This document shows positions 24,679 through 34,454 of a stretch of DNA of 64,000 bases, piece by piece (the stretch's first letter is position 1; each line of letters starts with the position of its first letter). Position numbers and translations under genes: made by a program. The notes beneath the pieces were generated by a model, which saw only the letters and a program-made list of their open reading frames with translations, searched no databases and was not told the origin of the DNA. Source of the stretch: Sulfuricurvum sp. (lineage in GTDB: Bacteria > Campylobacterota > Campylobacteria > Campylobacterales > Sulfurimonadaceae); assembly GCF_028710345.1 (NCBI RefSeq), contig NZ_JAQTUH010000007.1, positions 62,001 through 126,000 of the forward strand. Direction: 5' to 3'.

Positions 24679-26769
24679 TTGACCACAGAAGCTATCAAAC
24701 AACTAGAAAACGATCTTTGGGCAGCAGCCGATAATCTGAGAGCTAACACCGATCTAAAATCGACCGAATACGCCACCCCCGTTTTGGGTCTCATTTTTCT
24801 CAAATTTGCCGACAACAACTACCGACGTGCTGAAAAAGCGATCAACGACGAGTTCGCCAGAGTCTCCGGTACCCGTATGGAAATGCCAATTTCACAGATA
24901 GCCATCAGCAAATGTGGATTTTATCTCCCTGATCATGCACGGTATGACTATCTGCTCAACCTCCCCGAACAAGAAGATGTCGCGAAACGGATCAAAGAGG
25001 CGATGCAAGACATCGAGAAATACAAACCCGAACTCGAAGGGGTGCTACCTAAAGATGAATACGCCCCGCTAACCCGCACCGACAAGACGATCCCCTCGCA
25101 GTTACTGAAAAACTTTTCGAATATTCCGCGCGATGCCAGCGGGGATATGTTGGGGAAAATCTATGAGTTTTTCCTCGGAAAATTTGCCCTCGCAGAGGGG
25201 CAGGGGGGCGGAGCGTTTTTCACCCCGACATCGGTTGTTAAAGTGATGGTCGAGATGATCGAGCCGTACAAAGGGACGGTTTACGATCCCGCGTGCGGTT
25301 CTGGGGGGATGTTCGTGCAGTCACAGCATTTCGTCGAACAGCACCGAGCCGAACTGGATGCACTGGGCGAAGAACATGAGGAAGATCAGCTTTTTGTCTA
25401 CGGTCAAGAGAAAACCCTCGATACAGTGAAACTCGCGAAAATGAACTTGGCGGTTAATGGTCTGCGCGGTGAGATCAAACAAGCCAACAGCTACGCCGAA
25501 GATCCGTTTGACGGATTCGGCAAGTTCGACTACGTGATGGCGAATCCGCCGTTTAACGTCGATGATGTCCCTATTGCCACGATCGAGAGTGATCTACGCT
25601 TTAACACCTACGGAATCCCGCGCAACAAAGGGAAAGTGAAAAAAGGGGAAGAGGGGAAAGAGACCGTCCCCAATGCCAACTATCTGTGGATCAACCTGTT
25701 TGCGACGTCGCTCAAAGAGAAAGGGCGAGCCGCGCTGGTAATGGCAAACTCCGCCTCGGATGCCCGTCACTCCGAAGCCGACATCCGCCAAAGCTTGATC
25801 GAGAACAATCTCATCTACGGGATGCTAACCCTGCCGTCGAATATGTTCTACACCGTCACGCTCCCTGCGACGTTATGGTTTTTTGACAAGGCAAAAAGCA
25901 ACGATAAAATCCTCTTTATCGATGCTCGCAATATCTTTACCCAGATCGACCGCGCCCACCGTGAGTTCAGCGAAGAGCAGATACAAAACATCGCCATCAT
26001 CAGCAAACTCCACCGAGGCAATCGAAAAGCGTTTGTCCGTCTCATCGAGCGTTATTTCGAGAGAGGGATGGAGCTGTTGATCGAAAACGAGACTCAGGTT
26101 ATGCCTGTGAGTACACAGCTTCTCAGTGTCCTCGATGACGAGGCGGGGAAACTCGCCGTAGGCGATCTGGTGAAACAGTGGAGCGCACTGGATAAACTCC
26201 AGAGTCTCTACCAAGCGCACCGCAAACGTGACACGAAACTCAAAAGCGACACAGAGATCGATGGTCTAAATCGTGCACAGCATATACTGCGCGAAGCGTT
26301 CGATCCTTTTTTCCTCTCATTGCACGCGGGGCTAAAACAGCTCGACAAGATCGTAAGAGCACATGAGAAACTCAAAGCGGAAGCGGCGCAAAAAGAGGGG
26401 AAACGTGCCATGGCGGATCGAGAGATCAAAAAGCTCAAAGATGCCCTCGAACAGCTCCACAAAGAGGTAAAAACCGCCGAGAGTTTTTACCGTCATATCC
26501 ACTGGCTCCAAGAACGCTTTCCCGAAGCACGCTACGAAGACGTAACGGGGCTGTGCAAGCTCGCTACACCGGATGAAGTCAAAGAGCAGGATTATTCGCT
26601 CAATCCGGGGCGGTATGTTGGGGTTGTGATCGAGGAAGATGGGAAAACAGAGGAAGAATTTATTGCAGAAATTGTTGATTTAAATGGTCAGTTGGAAGAG
26701 TTAAATAAGTTCTCAAAAAATATTGAACAAATTATACATAATAACATTCATGAATTGATCGGTGAATAG
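24679..26769 (+). CDS. hsdM: Type I restriction-modification system, modification subunit HsdM
   Basis: A 696-residue N6-adenine DNA methyltransferase. The N-terminal HsdM_N domain (LENDLWAAADNLRANTDLKS, LIFLKFAD) is followed by motif I DPACGSGGMF (from residue 203) and motif IV NPPFN (from residue 289). After about residue 470 there is a long helical extension with a coiled coil (AHEKLKAEAAQKEGKRAMADREIKKLKDALEQLH, split here only for description), making the protein longer than the usual 500 residues. The start is a TTG at 24679. It forms M2S with HsdS for methylation and R2M2S for restriction. hsdS starts 3 bp after the stop. Confidence 0.93.
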   Translation: MTTEAIKQLENDLWAAADNLRANTDLKSTEYATPVLGLIFLKFADNNYRRAEKAINDEFARVSGTRMEMPISQIAISKCGFYLPDHARYDYLLNLPEQEDVAKRIKEAMQDIEKYKPELEGVLPKDEYAPLTRTDKTIPSQLLKNFSNIPRDASGDMLGKIYEFFLGKFALAEGQGGGAFFTPTSVVKVMVEMIEPYKGTVYDPACGSGGMFVQSQHFVEQHRAELDALGEEHEEDQLFVYGQEKTLDTVKLAKMNLAVNGLRGEIKQANSYAEDPFDGFGKFDYVMANPPFNVDDVPIATIESDLRFNTYGIPRNKGKVKKGEEGKETVPNANYLWINLFATSLKEKGRAALVMANSASDARHSEADIRQSLIENNLIYGMLTLPSNMFYTVTLPATLWFFDKAKSNDKILFIDARNIFTQIDRAHREFSEEQIQNIAIISKLHRGNRKAFVRLIERYFERGMELLIENETQVMPVSTQLLSVLDDEAGKLAVGDLVKQWSALDKLQSLYQAHRKRDTKLKSDTEIDGLNRAQHILREAFDPFFLSLHAGLKQLDKIVRAHEKLKAEAAQKEGKRAMADREIKKLKDALEQLHKEVKTAESFYRHIHWLQERFPEARYEDVTGLCKLATPDEVKEQDYSLNPGRYVGVVIEEDGKTEEEFIAEIVDLNGQLEELNKFSKNIEQIIHNNIHELIGE

Positions 26770-26772
26770 TAA

Positions 26773-28047
26773 ATGATAGGAAATAAAAGTATTTTTGATT
26801 ATAAGATAAAAAACTTTTGTGCTGTTGGTGATGGAGCTCATGCAAGTATAGAAAGACAAATGAATGGTGTTATGTATTTAACATCAAAAAATTTTAAAAA
26901 AAGTGGAATCGATTTATCAAAAGTTGATTACATCAGCGAAGCGGATTTTGAAAAATACTTTGAAAAAAATAAATCTGCTATTGTTAAACCTTCTGTAGGT
27001 GATGTTGTATTTGGAATTATTGGATCGATTGGTACTCCATATGTCATGCGTCAGACAGACAGATTTGGATTATCAAGTAGTGTTGGAATTATCAGACCTA
27101 ATCAGGATATTTCTCCAAAATATTTATATTATTTTATGACTTCTTCTCCATTTCAATTGGCTGTAGAGGCAATGAAAAGTGGATCAGCACAAGGCTTTCT
27201 TAGTCTAGAAATGATAAGAAATTTACCTCTGATTAAGTATGATATAAAAGTTCAACAAAAAATCGCCGCTATCCTCTCCTCTTACGACGATTTGATCGAA
27301 AACAACCAACGACGCATTACCCTCCTCGAAAAAATGGCAGAGGAGATTTACCGCGAATGGTTTGTCCGTTTCCGCTTCCCCGGATATCAAAGTGCCGAGT
27401 TTGAAAAAGGGATTCCGAAGGGGTGGAATGTCAAAAAAATAGGGGATATATATAATACATCTTCAGGTGGAACTCCATCACGTAAAAATTTGAATAATTA
27501 TGGTGGTGATATTAATTGGCTTAAAACTGGAGAGTTGAAAAATATTTTTGCGTTTGGAAGTGAAGAAAAAATAACATTACTAGGTTTAGAATCATCTTCA
27601 GCAAAAATATTTCCTGTCAATACAGTGATTATTGCAATGTATTGTGCAATGGCTGATATAACTATTCTTGCCGAAGAATCTTCAACAAATCAAGCATGTT
27701 GTGCATTTTTACCAAAACATAAATATCTCAGTCATGTTTATACGTATTATTTGATTAAATTTGCTCAAAATCATATGATTCAATTCGCGCATGGTGCGGC
27801 TCAACAAAATTTGAGCCAAGATTTAATTAAAGGATTTAAAATTTTAGTTGCTAAAGAATCAATCATTCGTGAATTTACTGAAAAATTAACTCCAATTTTT
27901 GATCAAATTCAATCAATAGCGAAATGTAATTCAAATCTTATAAAGACTAGAGAGCTTCTTTTACCTCGTCTTATCTCCGGCAAACTCTCCGTCGAAAATC
28001 TGGACATCCAGTTTCCGCCGAGTATGTGCGAAGATGGCGCGGCGTAA
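26773..28047 (+). CDS. hsdS: Type I restriction-modification system, specificity subunit HsdS
   Basis: A 424-residue DNA-recognition subunit. Target-recognition domain 1 covers about residues 1-160, a conserved helical spacer follows (IAAILSSYDDLIENNQRRIT, EEIYREWFVRFRFPGY), then domain 2 (about 215-385), and the second conserved helix region (LLLPRLISGKLSVENLDI) closes the repeat. The variable domains are strikingly AT-rich, while the spacer and the C-terminal tail have the high GC of hsdM and hsdR, a pattern expected from domain exchange. The recognition sequence cannot be read from the protein. Confidence 0.92.
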   Translation: MIGNKSIFDYKIKNFCAVGDGAHASIERQMNGVMYLTSKNFKKSGIDLSKVDYISEADFEKYFEKNKSAIVKPSVGDVVFGIIGSIGTPYVMRQTDRFGLSSSVGIIRPNQDISPKYLYYFMTSSPFQLAVEAMKSGSAQGFLSLEMIRNLPLIKYDIKVQQKIAAILSSYDDLIENNQRRITLLEKMAEEIYREWFVRFRFPGYQSAEFEKGIPKGWNVKKIGDIYNTSSGGTPSRKNLNNYGGDINWLKTGELKNIFAFGSEEKITLLGLESSSAKIFPVNTVIIAMYCAMADITILAEESSTNQACCAFLPKHKYLSHVYTYYLIKFAQNHMIQFAHGAAQQNLSQDLIKGFKILVAKESIIREFTEKLTPIFDQIQSIAKCNSNLIKTRELLLPRLISGKLSVENLDIQFPPSMCEDGAA

Positions 28048-28079
28048 CCATATCTTGAGGAAAACACACTAGGCGGTAC

Positions 28080-31000
28080 ATGATGGCAAAAAACTTTATC
28101 TCCGAAGACGATATCGAACAGGCGATTTTACAAAAGCTCAACACGCATTTCGGCTTTGAACTCCTCAACTGTTATACCGCCAAGCCCGAAGAGTTGCGTG
28201 ATAACTCCAAACGCGCCGATAAACGCGATGTCATCCTCGCTGATCGCCTCACATCCGCATGCCTCCGCCTCAACCCCACCATCCCTGCAAACATCATCGA
28301 GAGTGTTGTCGAGAAGATTATGGATCGTCGCGGGGCGATGTCCTCTATCGCCGCTAACCGTGAACTCGATAACCTGATCCGAAACGGTGTCCCCGTGAGC
28401 TATGATGATGCACAGGGGGTTAAACAAAACGAGAGCGTCCGTTTGATCGATTTCAACGATTCACGAACCGCTGAGGGGGCAAATGAGTATCTCGCCGTTT
28501 CACAGCTCTGGATCAAATCGACAGGACAATCACCTAAAGCTGCCTACCGACGACCGGATGTGATCTTGTACGTCAACGGGTTGCCGATCGTGTTTATCGA
28601 GCTGAAAAACTCCAACGTCAAACTCCGATCTGCGTATGATGATAACCTCACCAACTACAAAAACGATATTCCTCAGCTCTTTCATACGAACGCGTTTTGT
28701 ATCTTTTCCAATGCTATCGAGACGAAAGTGGGGAGTTTCACCGCAGGGTGGGAACACTTCTTTAACTGGCTACGGGTCGATGATGAAAAAGAGAAAGTGG
28801 ATCGTAAACAGATCGCCCGTGAGGGGACGAGTCTGGAGTATGCGGTGGCGGGGTTGTGTCAGCCCTACAAGCTGCTCGATTATGTTGAAAACTTCATCCT
28901 CTTTCACAAAGAAAACAGCAAGATTATCGCCCAAAACCACCAGTTTATCGGGGTCAATAATGCGTATGAACGGTTTTTGAACCGTAAAGAGCTGGATGGA
29001 AAACTGGGGGTTTTCTGGCATACGCAGGGATCGGGGAAAAGCTTTTCGATGATCTTCTACGCTCGAAAGATATTTCGCAAGGTGACGGGGAATTTCAGCT
29101 TCGTCGTTGTCACCGACCGCCAAGACCTAGACGGTCAGATATACCGAAATTTTGTTAACACGGGGACGGTAACGAAACAAGATGCCGCCCAACCCAAAGA
29201 TGCCGAAGAGATGCGTAAATTTCTAGGGCAGAATAAAAAAGTGGTCTTCACCCTGATCCAAAAATTCCGTTACGACAAAGGGAAAAAATATCCACACCTC
29301 TTTAACCCCGATGAACGCGAAATCATCGTTATCGTCGATGAGGCACACCGTACCCAGTACAAATCTCTCGCCGAAAATATGCGCGCTGGACTCAAAGGGG
29401 CGCATTTCCTCGCTTTTACGGGGACACCGCTGTTAGGTAAAGAGCGCAAAACGAACAGTTGGTTCGGGGGATACGTCTCGGAGTATAATTTTCAACAGGC
29501 GATGGAGGATGAGGCGACGGTACCGCTGTTTTATGAGAAGCGGGTTCCTGAAATGTTGATCCAAAACGATGATCTGGGTGATGAGTTTTACGAACTGCTC
29601 GAAGATGAAAACCTCGACGAGGCTCAACAGCAAAAACTGGAGCGAAAGTTCGCCCAAGAGATGGAGGTGATCAAGCGTGATAGTCGTTTGGAGACCATCG
29701 CCAAAGATATCGTTTATCATTTCCCGCGTCGGGGGTATATGGGCAAGGGGATGGTGATTTCACTCGATAAATTTACCGCCGTTAAAATGTATGACAAAGT
29801 ACAGCGTCTCTGGAAAGAGGAGATCAAAAACCTACGGGGGCTTATCAGCAGATCGACCAGTGAGATCGAAAAAGAGCGGCTCAAAAAAATGCTCGAGTAC
29901 ATGAAGTCGGTCGAGATGGCAGTGGTGATCAGTGATCCCAAAGCCGATGAAGAGCGATACGAAAAAGCGAAGCTCGACATCAAGCCACATATCAAACGGC
30001 TGGAATCGCTCGATCAGCACGGGCACGACATCGAGTACAACTTTAAAGACCCTGAGAATCCTCTACAGCTCGTGTTTGTGTGCGCGATGTGGCTGACGGG
30101 GTTTGATGCTCCGAGCGTCTCAACTCTCTATCTCGATAAACCGATGAAAGATCACACCCTCATGCAGACGATAGCACGGGCAAACCGTGTTGCCTCCCAC
30201 ACGATACGAGGATATAACGGACAGTTGGTCGAGAAGAAAAACGGGGAGATTGTCGACTATTACAACGTCTTTCGAAATATGAAAAAGGCGTTAAAAGATT
30301 ATGCCCAAGGGGAAGAGGAGGACGAGGAAAAATCGCCTGTCCAAGAGAAGGGGGAACTTTTCAAGCTCCTCGATGATGCGATAGCCCAAGCCATCGGTTT
30401 TTGCCGTGAGCGAAATATCAATTTAGAATCGATTCTCGAAGAGAACAACACGTTTAAAAATATCGAAAACTTCCAATCCTATGCCGATATTTTATTGAGT
30501 AAAGACGAGTGGCGCAAATCGTTTTATGTGTATGACAACACGGTGTCGGCTCTGTATGAAGCGTGCAAGCCTGAGATATTCTCCCAACCGCCTCGTCTGA
30601 TGATCGCTGTCATGCAGTATCTGCGCGGGGTAATCGATTCGCATATCGAAAAAGCCGATATCGACGAAGTGAGTCGCAAGATCGCCGAATTACTTGATGA
30701 GAGTGTTGTCGTCGATAATGCCGAGAAGTTTGCGATTAAAGAGCATCAAGCCGAATATCAGATCGTCCAAAAAGGGAAAGTGTGGGATTTAAGCAAAATC
30801 GATTTTGAAAAGCTTAGAGCCGATTTCGCCGTGGTTCAATACAAAAATATCGAAATCGCCGAGATGCGCGCTTTTATCGAAGATAAACTCCGTCAAATGT
30901 TGGAACAAAACCACACCCGAATCGATTTCGCCCAAAGGCTCCAAGAGATTATCGATAAGTACAATTCTGGGGGATCATCCACCGAAAATTATTTTGATGA

Positions 31001-31367
31001 TTTGGTGAAATTTACCGAGAGTATGAAAGAGGAAGATGAGCGCCATGCACGCGAAGGGTTGAGTGAAGACGAACTCGAACTTTATGACGTACTGAAAAAA
31101 GAGAAGCTGACCAAAGCAGAAGAGCAAAAAGTGAAGCTAGCGGCCAAGCATTTGATCACACGGCTCAAAGAGGGGCAGCCTAAGGTTCTGGTACAGGATT
31201 GGTGGAAAGACACGCAGAGTAAAGAGATCGTCAGAGATACCGTTCGTAAAGTTTTGAACGAAGATTTACCTGAGAGTTATGATCGTGTCATTTTTAACGA
31301 AAAAAGCGAGAATGTTTTTGAGATGATCTTAGGGTTTGCGGCACAAGGTCAGAGATGGGCGGCGTAG
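28080..31367 (+). CDS. hsdR: Type I restriction-modification system, restriction subunit HsdR
   Basis: A 1095-residue motor and nuclease subunit. The N-terminal PD-(D/E)xK nuclease shows RRPDVILYVNGLPIVFIELKN (near residues 157-177). The SF2 translocase has Walker A TQGSGKSF (near 316), DEAH box VDEAHRTQY (near 419), motif III FTGTPLL and later motifs including FVCAMWLTGFDAPSV and QTIARANRV. A helical C-terminal domain docks to the M2S core. No frameshift or stop is seen, so the system looks complete. The ATG at 28080 begins 33 bp after hsdS. A relic of the same C-terminal segment is found at 19081-19155. Confidence 0.93.
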   Translation: MMAKNFISEDDIEQAILQKLNTHFGFELLNCYTAKPEELRDNSKRADKRDVILADRLTSACLRLNPTIPANIIESVVEKIMDRRGAMSSIAANRELDNLIRNGVPVSYDDAQGVKQNESVRLIDFNDSRTAEGANEYLAVSQLWIKSTGQSPKAAYRRPDVILYVNGLPIVFIELKNSNVKLRSAYDDNLTNYKNDIPQLFHTNAFCIFSNAIETKVGSFTAGWEHFFNWLRVDDEKEKVDRKQIAREGTSLEYAVAGLCQPYKLLDYVENFILFHKENSKIIAQNHQFIGVNNAYERFLNRKELDGKLGVFWHTQGSGKSFSMIFYARKIFRKVTGNFSFVVVTDRQDLDGQIYRNFVNTGTVTKQDAAQPKDAEEMRKFLGQNKKVVFTLIQKFRYDKGKKYPHLFNPDEREIIVIVDEAHRTQYKSLAENMRAGLKGAHFLAFTGTPLLGKERKTNSWFGGYVSEYNFQQAMEDEATVPLFYEKRVPEMLIQNDDLGDEFYELLEDENLDEAQQQKLERKFAQEMEVIKRDSRLETIAKDIVYHFPRRGYMGKGMVISLDKFTAVKMYDKVQRLWKEEIKNLRGLISRSTSEIEKERLKKMLEYMKSVEMAVVISDPKADEERYEKAKLDIKPHIKRLESLDQHGHDIEYNFKDPENPLQLVFVCAMWLTGFDAPSVSTLYLDKPMKDHTLMQTIARANRVASHTIRGYNGQLVEKKNGEIVDYYNVFRNMKKALKDYAQGEEEDEEKSPVQEKGELFKLLDDAIAQAIGFCRERNINLESILEENNTFKNIENFQSYADILLSKDEWRKSFYVYDNTVSALYEACKPEIFSQPPRLMIAVMQYLRGVIDSHIEKADIDEVSRKIAELLDESVVVDNAEKFAIKEHQAEYQIVQKGKVWDLSKIDFEKLRADFAVVQYKNIEIAEMRAFIEDKLRQMLEQNHTRIDFAQRLQEIIDKYNSGGSSTENYFDDLVKFTESMKEEDERHAREGLSEDELELYDVLKKEKLTKAEEQKVKLAAKHLITRLKEGQPKVLVQDWWKDTQSKEIVRDTVRKVLNEDLPESYDRVIFNEKSENVFEMILGFAAQGQRWAA

Positions 31368-31503
31368 AAGAATTAGCTACTTATGAAGCAAAAATGATAA
31401 GAATTGTGAAAGAGAATGTAGTTAGGTAATGGGAACACCTAATTTGATTTTACTGTTTTTCTTTTTACAAATAAAGCAATTATTGAATTATTTGGACTCA
31501 AAA

Positions 31504-31523
31504 GGAACACCTAAAGGAACACC
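31504..31523 (+). repeat. Integrase-arm-like repeat, right
   Basis: GGAACACCTAAAGGAACACC, 19/20 identical to 19323-19342, between the hsdR stop and the flavoprotein 3' end. A further GGAACACCTA lies at 31432. The rest of 31368-31560 holds no gene. Confidence 0.55.
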
Positions 31524-31560
31524 TAGTATTTTAATGCTAATTAATATATGCTATAAAGCC

Positions 31561-32823
31561 CTATATTGTGGCTTTATTTCCTAAATGCCCCGCTAAATAC
31601 CCGCTGGAGAAGGACCATTGCAAATTATATCCACCGCATGGTCCATCGAGGTTCATCACCTCACCGCAAAAGTAAAGCCCTCGTAAAATTTTACTCTCCA
31701 TCGTATCGGGAGATATCTCTTTTAGCGACACCCCGCCTCGGGTAATCATCGCCATCTTGAACCCATCATGTCCGATGACGGTTAGTGGAGTCCATGCGAG
31801 AAGTTTGATGAGGCGATCACGTACAGCACCTGAAAGTTTATTAAATCCGCTTTGCGGATCGGCGTCTGCCAAGATGCATAAAGCACGTCCTACTGATTCG
31901 GGGAGGAGTGTTTGTATATGTGTTAATATTGACTGCTCAGGATGTTTGTGTATCTCATTTTTGATGTGGTTGAGGAGTTGATCTTCGTTCATCCCTTTGG
32001 TCATATTGATTAGTATTGGAACTCCACCGTGTTTGGAAAGATAGGGGTTAATCTCACGGGCAATATCGAGAACCACTGGCCCTCGAATACCTGTAGAGGT
32101 AAAGATAAGATCCCCTTTGGCACGAATATTTTTGGCTTTTGGGAGATCGATTTTGATTTCGACTTTAGGAATTGTATCGGCACGGCATCCTTCTCCCCAC
32201 ACCTCCTTGGTTTTGAGAGGCATCATAGCAGGGTAGAGATCGGTGATGGTGTGACCCGCTTGGGATGCGAGTGTAAATCCATCCCCCTCTGCTCCCAGTT
32301 GCGGATACCCTAAACCTCCCGTCGCGATAATGACATTTGGAGCGCTATAAGTTGTTGTCGCGGTACTAACACCCGAAACGCTCTCTCCATCACTCACGAG
32401 TGACTCTACCCTCTCTGAACATACTACGGTGATTCCAAGGCGTTTCATCTCCTCTTCGAGGGCAGTGATGATGGTGAGTGCACTGTGACTAATCGGAAAA
32501 ACACGATACCCATCGGGGGCATGACTCTTCACACCGATTTGGGCAAAAAAAGAGATAAGGGCTTTATGATCCAGTGCGTTTAGTGCAGGGGTCATAAAGC
32601 GACCGTCCCGACCGAATCGCTGCATAAAATCTTCATTGGAGAGGGTATTGGTAAGATTGCACCGACCACCGCCGGTTGCTTTGAGTTTAGCACCGATGTG
32701 TTTGAGCTTTTCGAGTAATACTACACGCTTTCCCAGTCGGGCGGCAGTGATTGCGGCAATCATTCCTGCCGCACCGGCACCGACAACGATGAGATTATAT
32801 GAGGTTTGAGAGGTGTTTTGCAT
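31561..32823 (-). CDS. HI0933-family FAD-dependent protein (YhiN-like)
   Basis: A 420-residue flavoprotein. The N-terminal FAD-binding motif is VVGAGAAGMIAAITAARLGK, followed by LLEKLKHIGAKLKATGGGRCNLTN, the family hallmark. A second nucleotide-contact region is VIIATGGLGYPQLGAEGDGF, and the C-terminal FAD motif is FCGEVMNLDGPCGGYNLQ. Members are annotated as aminoacetone oxidase or BaiN-type reductases, but their substrates are mostly unknown. Its 3' end is the probable integration site of the island to its left. The small gene at 32830 lies 6 bp upstream, probably in the same transcript. Confidence 0.9.
   Translation of the reverse strand: MQNTSQTSYNLIVVGAGAAGMIAAITAARLGKRVVLLEKLKHIGAKLKATGGGRCNLTNTLSNEDFMQRFGRDGRFMTPALNALDHKALISFFAQIGVKSHAPDGYRVFPISHSALTIITALEEEMKRLGITVVCSERVESLVSDGESVSGVSTATTTYSAPNVIIATGGLGYPQLGAEGDGFTLASQAGHTITDLYPAMMPLKTKEVWGEGCRADTIPKVEIKIDLPKAKNIRAKGDLIFTSTGIRGPVVLDIAREINPYLSKHGGVPILINMTKGMNEDQLLNHIKNEIHKHPEQSILTHIQTLLPESVGRALCILADADPQSGFNKLSGAVRDRLIKLLAWTPLTVIGHDGFKMAMITRGGVSLKEISPDTMESKILRGLYFCGEVMNLDGPCGGYNLQWSFSSGYLAGHLGNKATI
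31585..31611. other. Putative att core, right
   Basis: Matches 19186-19212 at 25 of 27 positions and lies within the last codons of the intact flavoprotein gene. The gene keeps its normal end, as expected when an element carries a replacement 3' end. Confidence 0.55.
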
Positions 32824-32829
32824 AGAGGT

Positions 32830-33042
32830 TCAAATATCGGTAATACGAACCAATGTGAGGTACTGTTCGCTTTCTAAGATATTCAAAGAGATGCCGAATT
32901 TTTGGGAGAAATGTTTACGTTGACCTTCGGTGAGTTCCGAGAGATGAATTTTGTAGTAGTGATGGTTGTTATCACTGCTCTTTTGCATACGGTAGGTATT
33001 AATCTCTTCAGGAGAAGGATCGTAGTGGATATATTTTTGCAT
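32830..33042 (-). CDS. Small protein of unknown function
   Basis: About 70 residues, opening MQKYIHYDPSPEEINTYRMQ and ending LESEQYLTLVRITDI. Charged, soluble, no recognised motif. The ATG at 33042 is chosen; a further in-frame ATG at 33060 is possible. A TATAAT box lies only about 8 bp before the ATG at 33042, so the transcript may be leaderless or nearly so. Confidence 0.6.
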   Translation of the reverse strand: MQKYIHYDPSPEEINTYRMQKSSDNNHHYYKIHLSELTEGQRKHFSQKFGISLNILESEQYLTLVRITDI

Positions 33043-33082
33043 GGAATTATTATAGCACACGAGATGCTATAAATGAGAGGGC

Positions 33083-33361
33083 TTACCCTCTTGCAGTTAC
33101 TTCGAGCAAATGGTAGCCAAATTGGGTTTTGATCGGACCATATAGGACACCGACATCGCCGTTGAATACCGCTTTGTCAAACTCTGGAACCATTTGACCA
33201 GGGGTAAAACGTCCTAAATCTCCCCCTTTGCGTCCCGATGGGCATTGGGAGTTGTCTGCTGCTGCTTCGGCAAAAGAGAGACCCTCTTCAATCTGTTTTT
33301 TGAGTTCATTACACTCTGCTTCGCTACTGACTAAAATATGTCGTGCGGTTGCCCATGCCAT
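33083..33361 (-). CDS. Parvulin-type peptidyl-prolyl isomerase (PpiC-like)
   Basis: A 92-residue single-domain parvulin: ATARHILVSSEAECNELKKQ, then the glycine-rich PSGRKGGDLGRFTPGQMVPE and the end FGYHLLEVTARG. These match PpiC over the full length, without a signal peptide, so it acts in the cytoplasm. It catalyses cis-trans isomerisation of prolyl bonds. It is likely its own unit, between the pot operon and the small gene. Confidence 0.9.
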   Translation of the reverse strand: MAWATARHILVSSEAECNELKKQIEEGLSFAEAAADNSQCPSGRKGGDLGRFTPGQMVPEFDKAVFNGDVGVLYGPIKTQFGYHLLEVTARG

Positions 33362-33428
33362 GATGATCCTTTTATTGTTTTTGAAATTTTACTCAAATAA
33401 CTGACTGAAATAAAGGGGATAAGCGGGA

Positions 33429-34454
33429 TTATTTTCCCGCTTTGAAACGTTCCCAATATTTTTCATAGACTTTGACAGCACTACCGATATCGGTTTGAAA
33501 TTCGCTATTCGTTAAATCTTGCGCAATAGGGTAGATGATACGATTGGCTTGAACCGCTTTTGGGAGAAGTTTTACCGATGCAGCGTTTGGAGAAGCATAT
33601 CCAATCTCTTCGGAGATGATTTTTCCGATTTCCGGTCTGAGGATAAAGTTGATAAATTTATGGGCGTTGTCAATGTTTTGAGAATTTTTAGGGATGACCA
33701 AAGAATCTACCCACAACATAATCCCCTCTTTAGGATAGACGTATTTGAGATCGGGAGACTCTTTATTTGCCATGTAGTTTTCACCGTTAAAGTTCATTCC
33801 AAGTTTTACCTCTTCGCTGAGATAGACCTGTTTTGGTGATTCAGAATTGAACACTTTGACATTAGGGCGGAGAAGAAGAAGTTTTTGGTATGCTTGCTCA
33901 ATGTGTTTTGGATCGGTATCGTTCGCACTGTATCCTAAAACTTTGAGTGTCATACCGAATACTTCGCGTAAATCATCGGTGAGAAGAACCGATTTTTTGT
34001 ATTTCGGATTCCACAAATCGCCCCATGATGTGACCGCATTTTTACCGAGTAATGCCGAGTTGTAAGAGACTCCGGTACTTCCCCATAGATAAGGGATAGA
34101 GTAATCATTTTTAGGATCAAACGGTTTATAGAGCAACGTTTTGTCGAGGTTGACAAAATTGGGGAGTTTTGTTTTATCGATAGGTGCGAGTAGCCCCTCT
34201 TTTGCCATTTTGCTCACAAAATAGGTGGAGGGGACAATGATGTCGTAACTGCTTTTTTTATCGGTTTTGATTTTGGCGTACATCGCTTCATTGCTGTCGT
34301 AGGTGGAATATTTAACTTTAATTCCACTCTCTTTTTCAAACTGTTTAATAACTTTTGCGGGTAGATACTCGCTCCAATTGTATACATATAAAACATTGCT
34401 CGAACCAAACAGGTAGGTGCCCAGTAGCAACAAGCCTAGTAAGATTTTTTTCAT
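33429..34454 (-). CDS. potD: Spermidine/putrescine-binding periplasmic protein PotD
   Basis: A 341-residue solute-binding protein with a signal peptide (MKKILLGLLLLGTYLFGSSN) and the PotD opening LYVYNWSEYLPAKVIKQFEK. Typical later segments are YDIIVPSTYFVSKMAKEGLL and IPYLWGSTGVSYN. It delivers polyamines to PotBC. Its ATG overlaps the potC stop. The stop lies in an inverted repeat (AAGCGGGA/TCCCGCTT, 33421-33443) that may act as the operon terminator. Confidence 0.9.
   Translation of the reverse strand: MKKILLGLLLLGTYLFGSSNVLYVYNWSEYLPAKVIKQFEKESGIKVKYSTYDSNEAMYAKIKTDKKSSYDIIVPSTYFVSKMAKEGLLAPIDKTKLPNFVNLDKTLLYKPFDPKNDYSIPYLWGSTGVSYNSALLGKNAVTSWGDLWNPKYKKSVLLTDDLREVFGMTLKVLGYSANDTDPKHIEQAYQKLLLLRPNVKVFNSESPKQVYLSEEVKLGMNFNGENYMANKESPDLKYVYPKEGIMLWVDSLVIPKNSQNIDNAHKFINFILRPEIGKIISEEIGYASPNAASVKLLPKAVQANRIIYPIAQDLTNSEFQTDIGSAVKVYEKYWERFKAGK

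Larger units (their letters stand above)
19162..31609. mobile_element. Integrase-borne genomic island carrying a type I restriction-modification system
   Basis: The interval contains a tyrosine integrase near its left end, an RNA candidate, two winged-helix genes, a CI-type repressor, sbcD with broken sbcC, and hsdMSR. Its ends carry matching copies of the last codons of a flavoprotein gene (25/27 identical core at 19186-19212 and 31585-31611) and of a 20-bp arm-like repeat (19323-19342, 31504-31523). GC in the sbc and hsd genes is visibly higher than in the integrase and repressor part, so the island is a composite. No conjugation, phage structural or replication gene was recognised, so it may be a non-autonomous integrative element. 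Confidence 0.7.
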
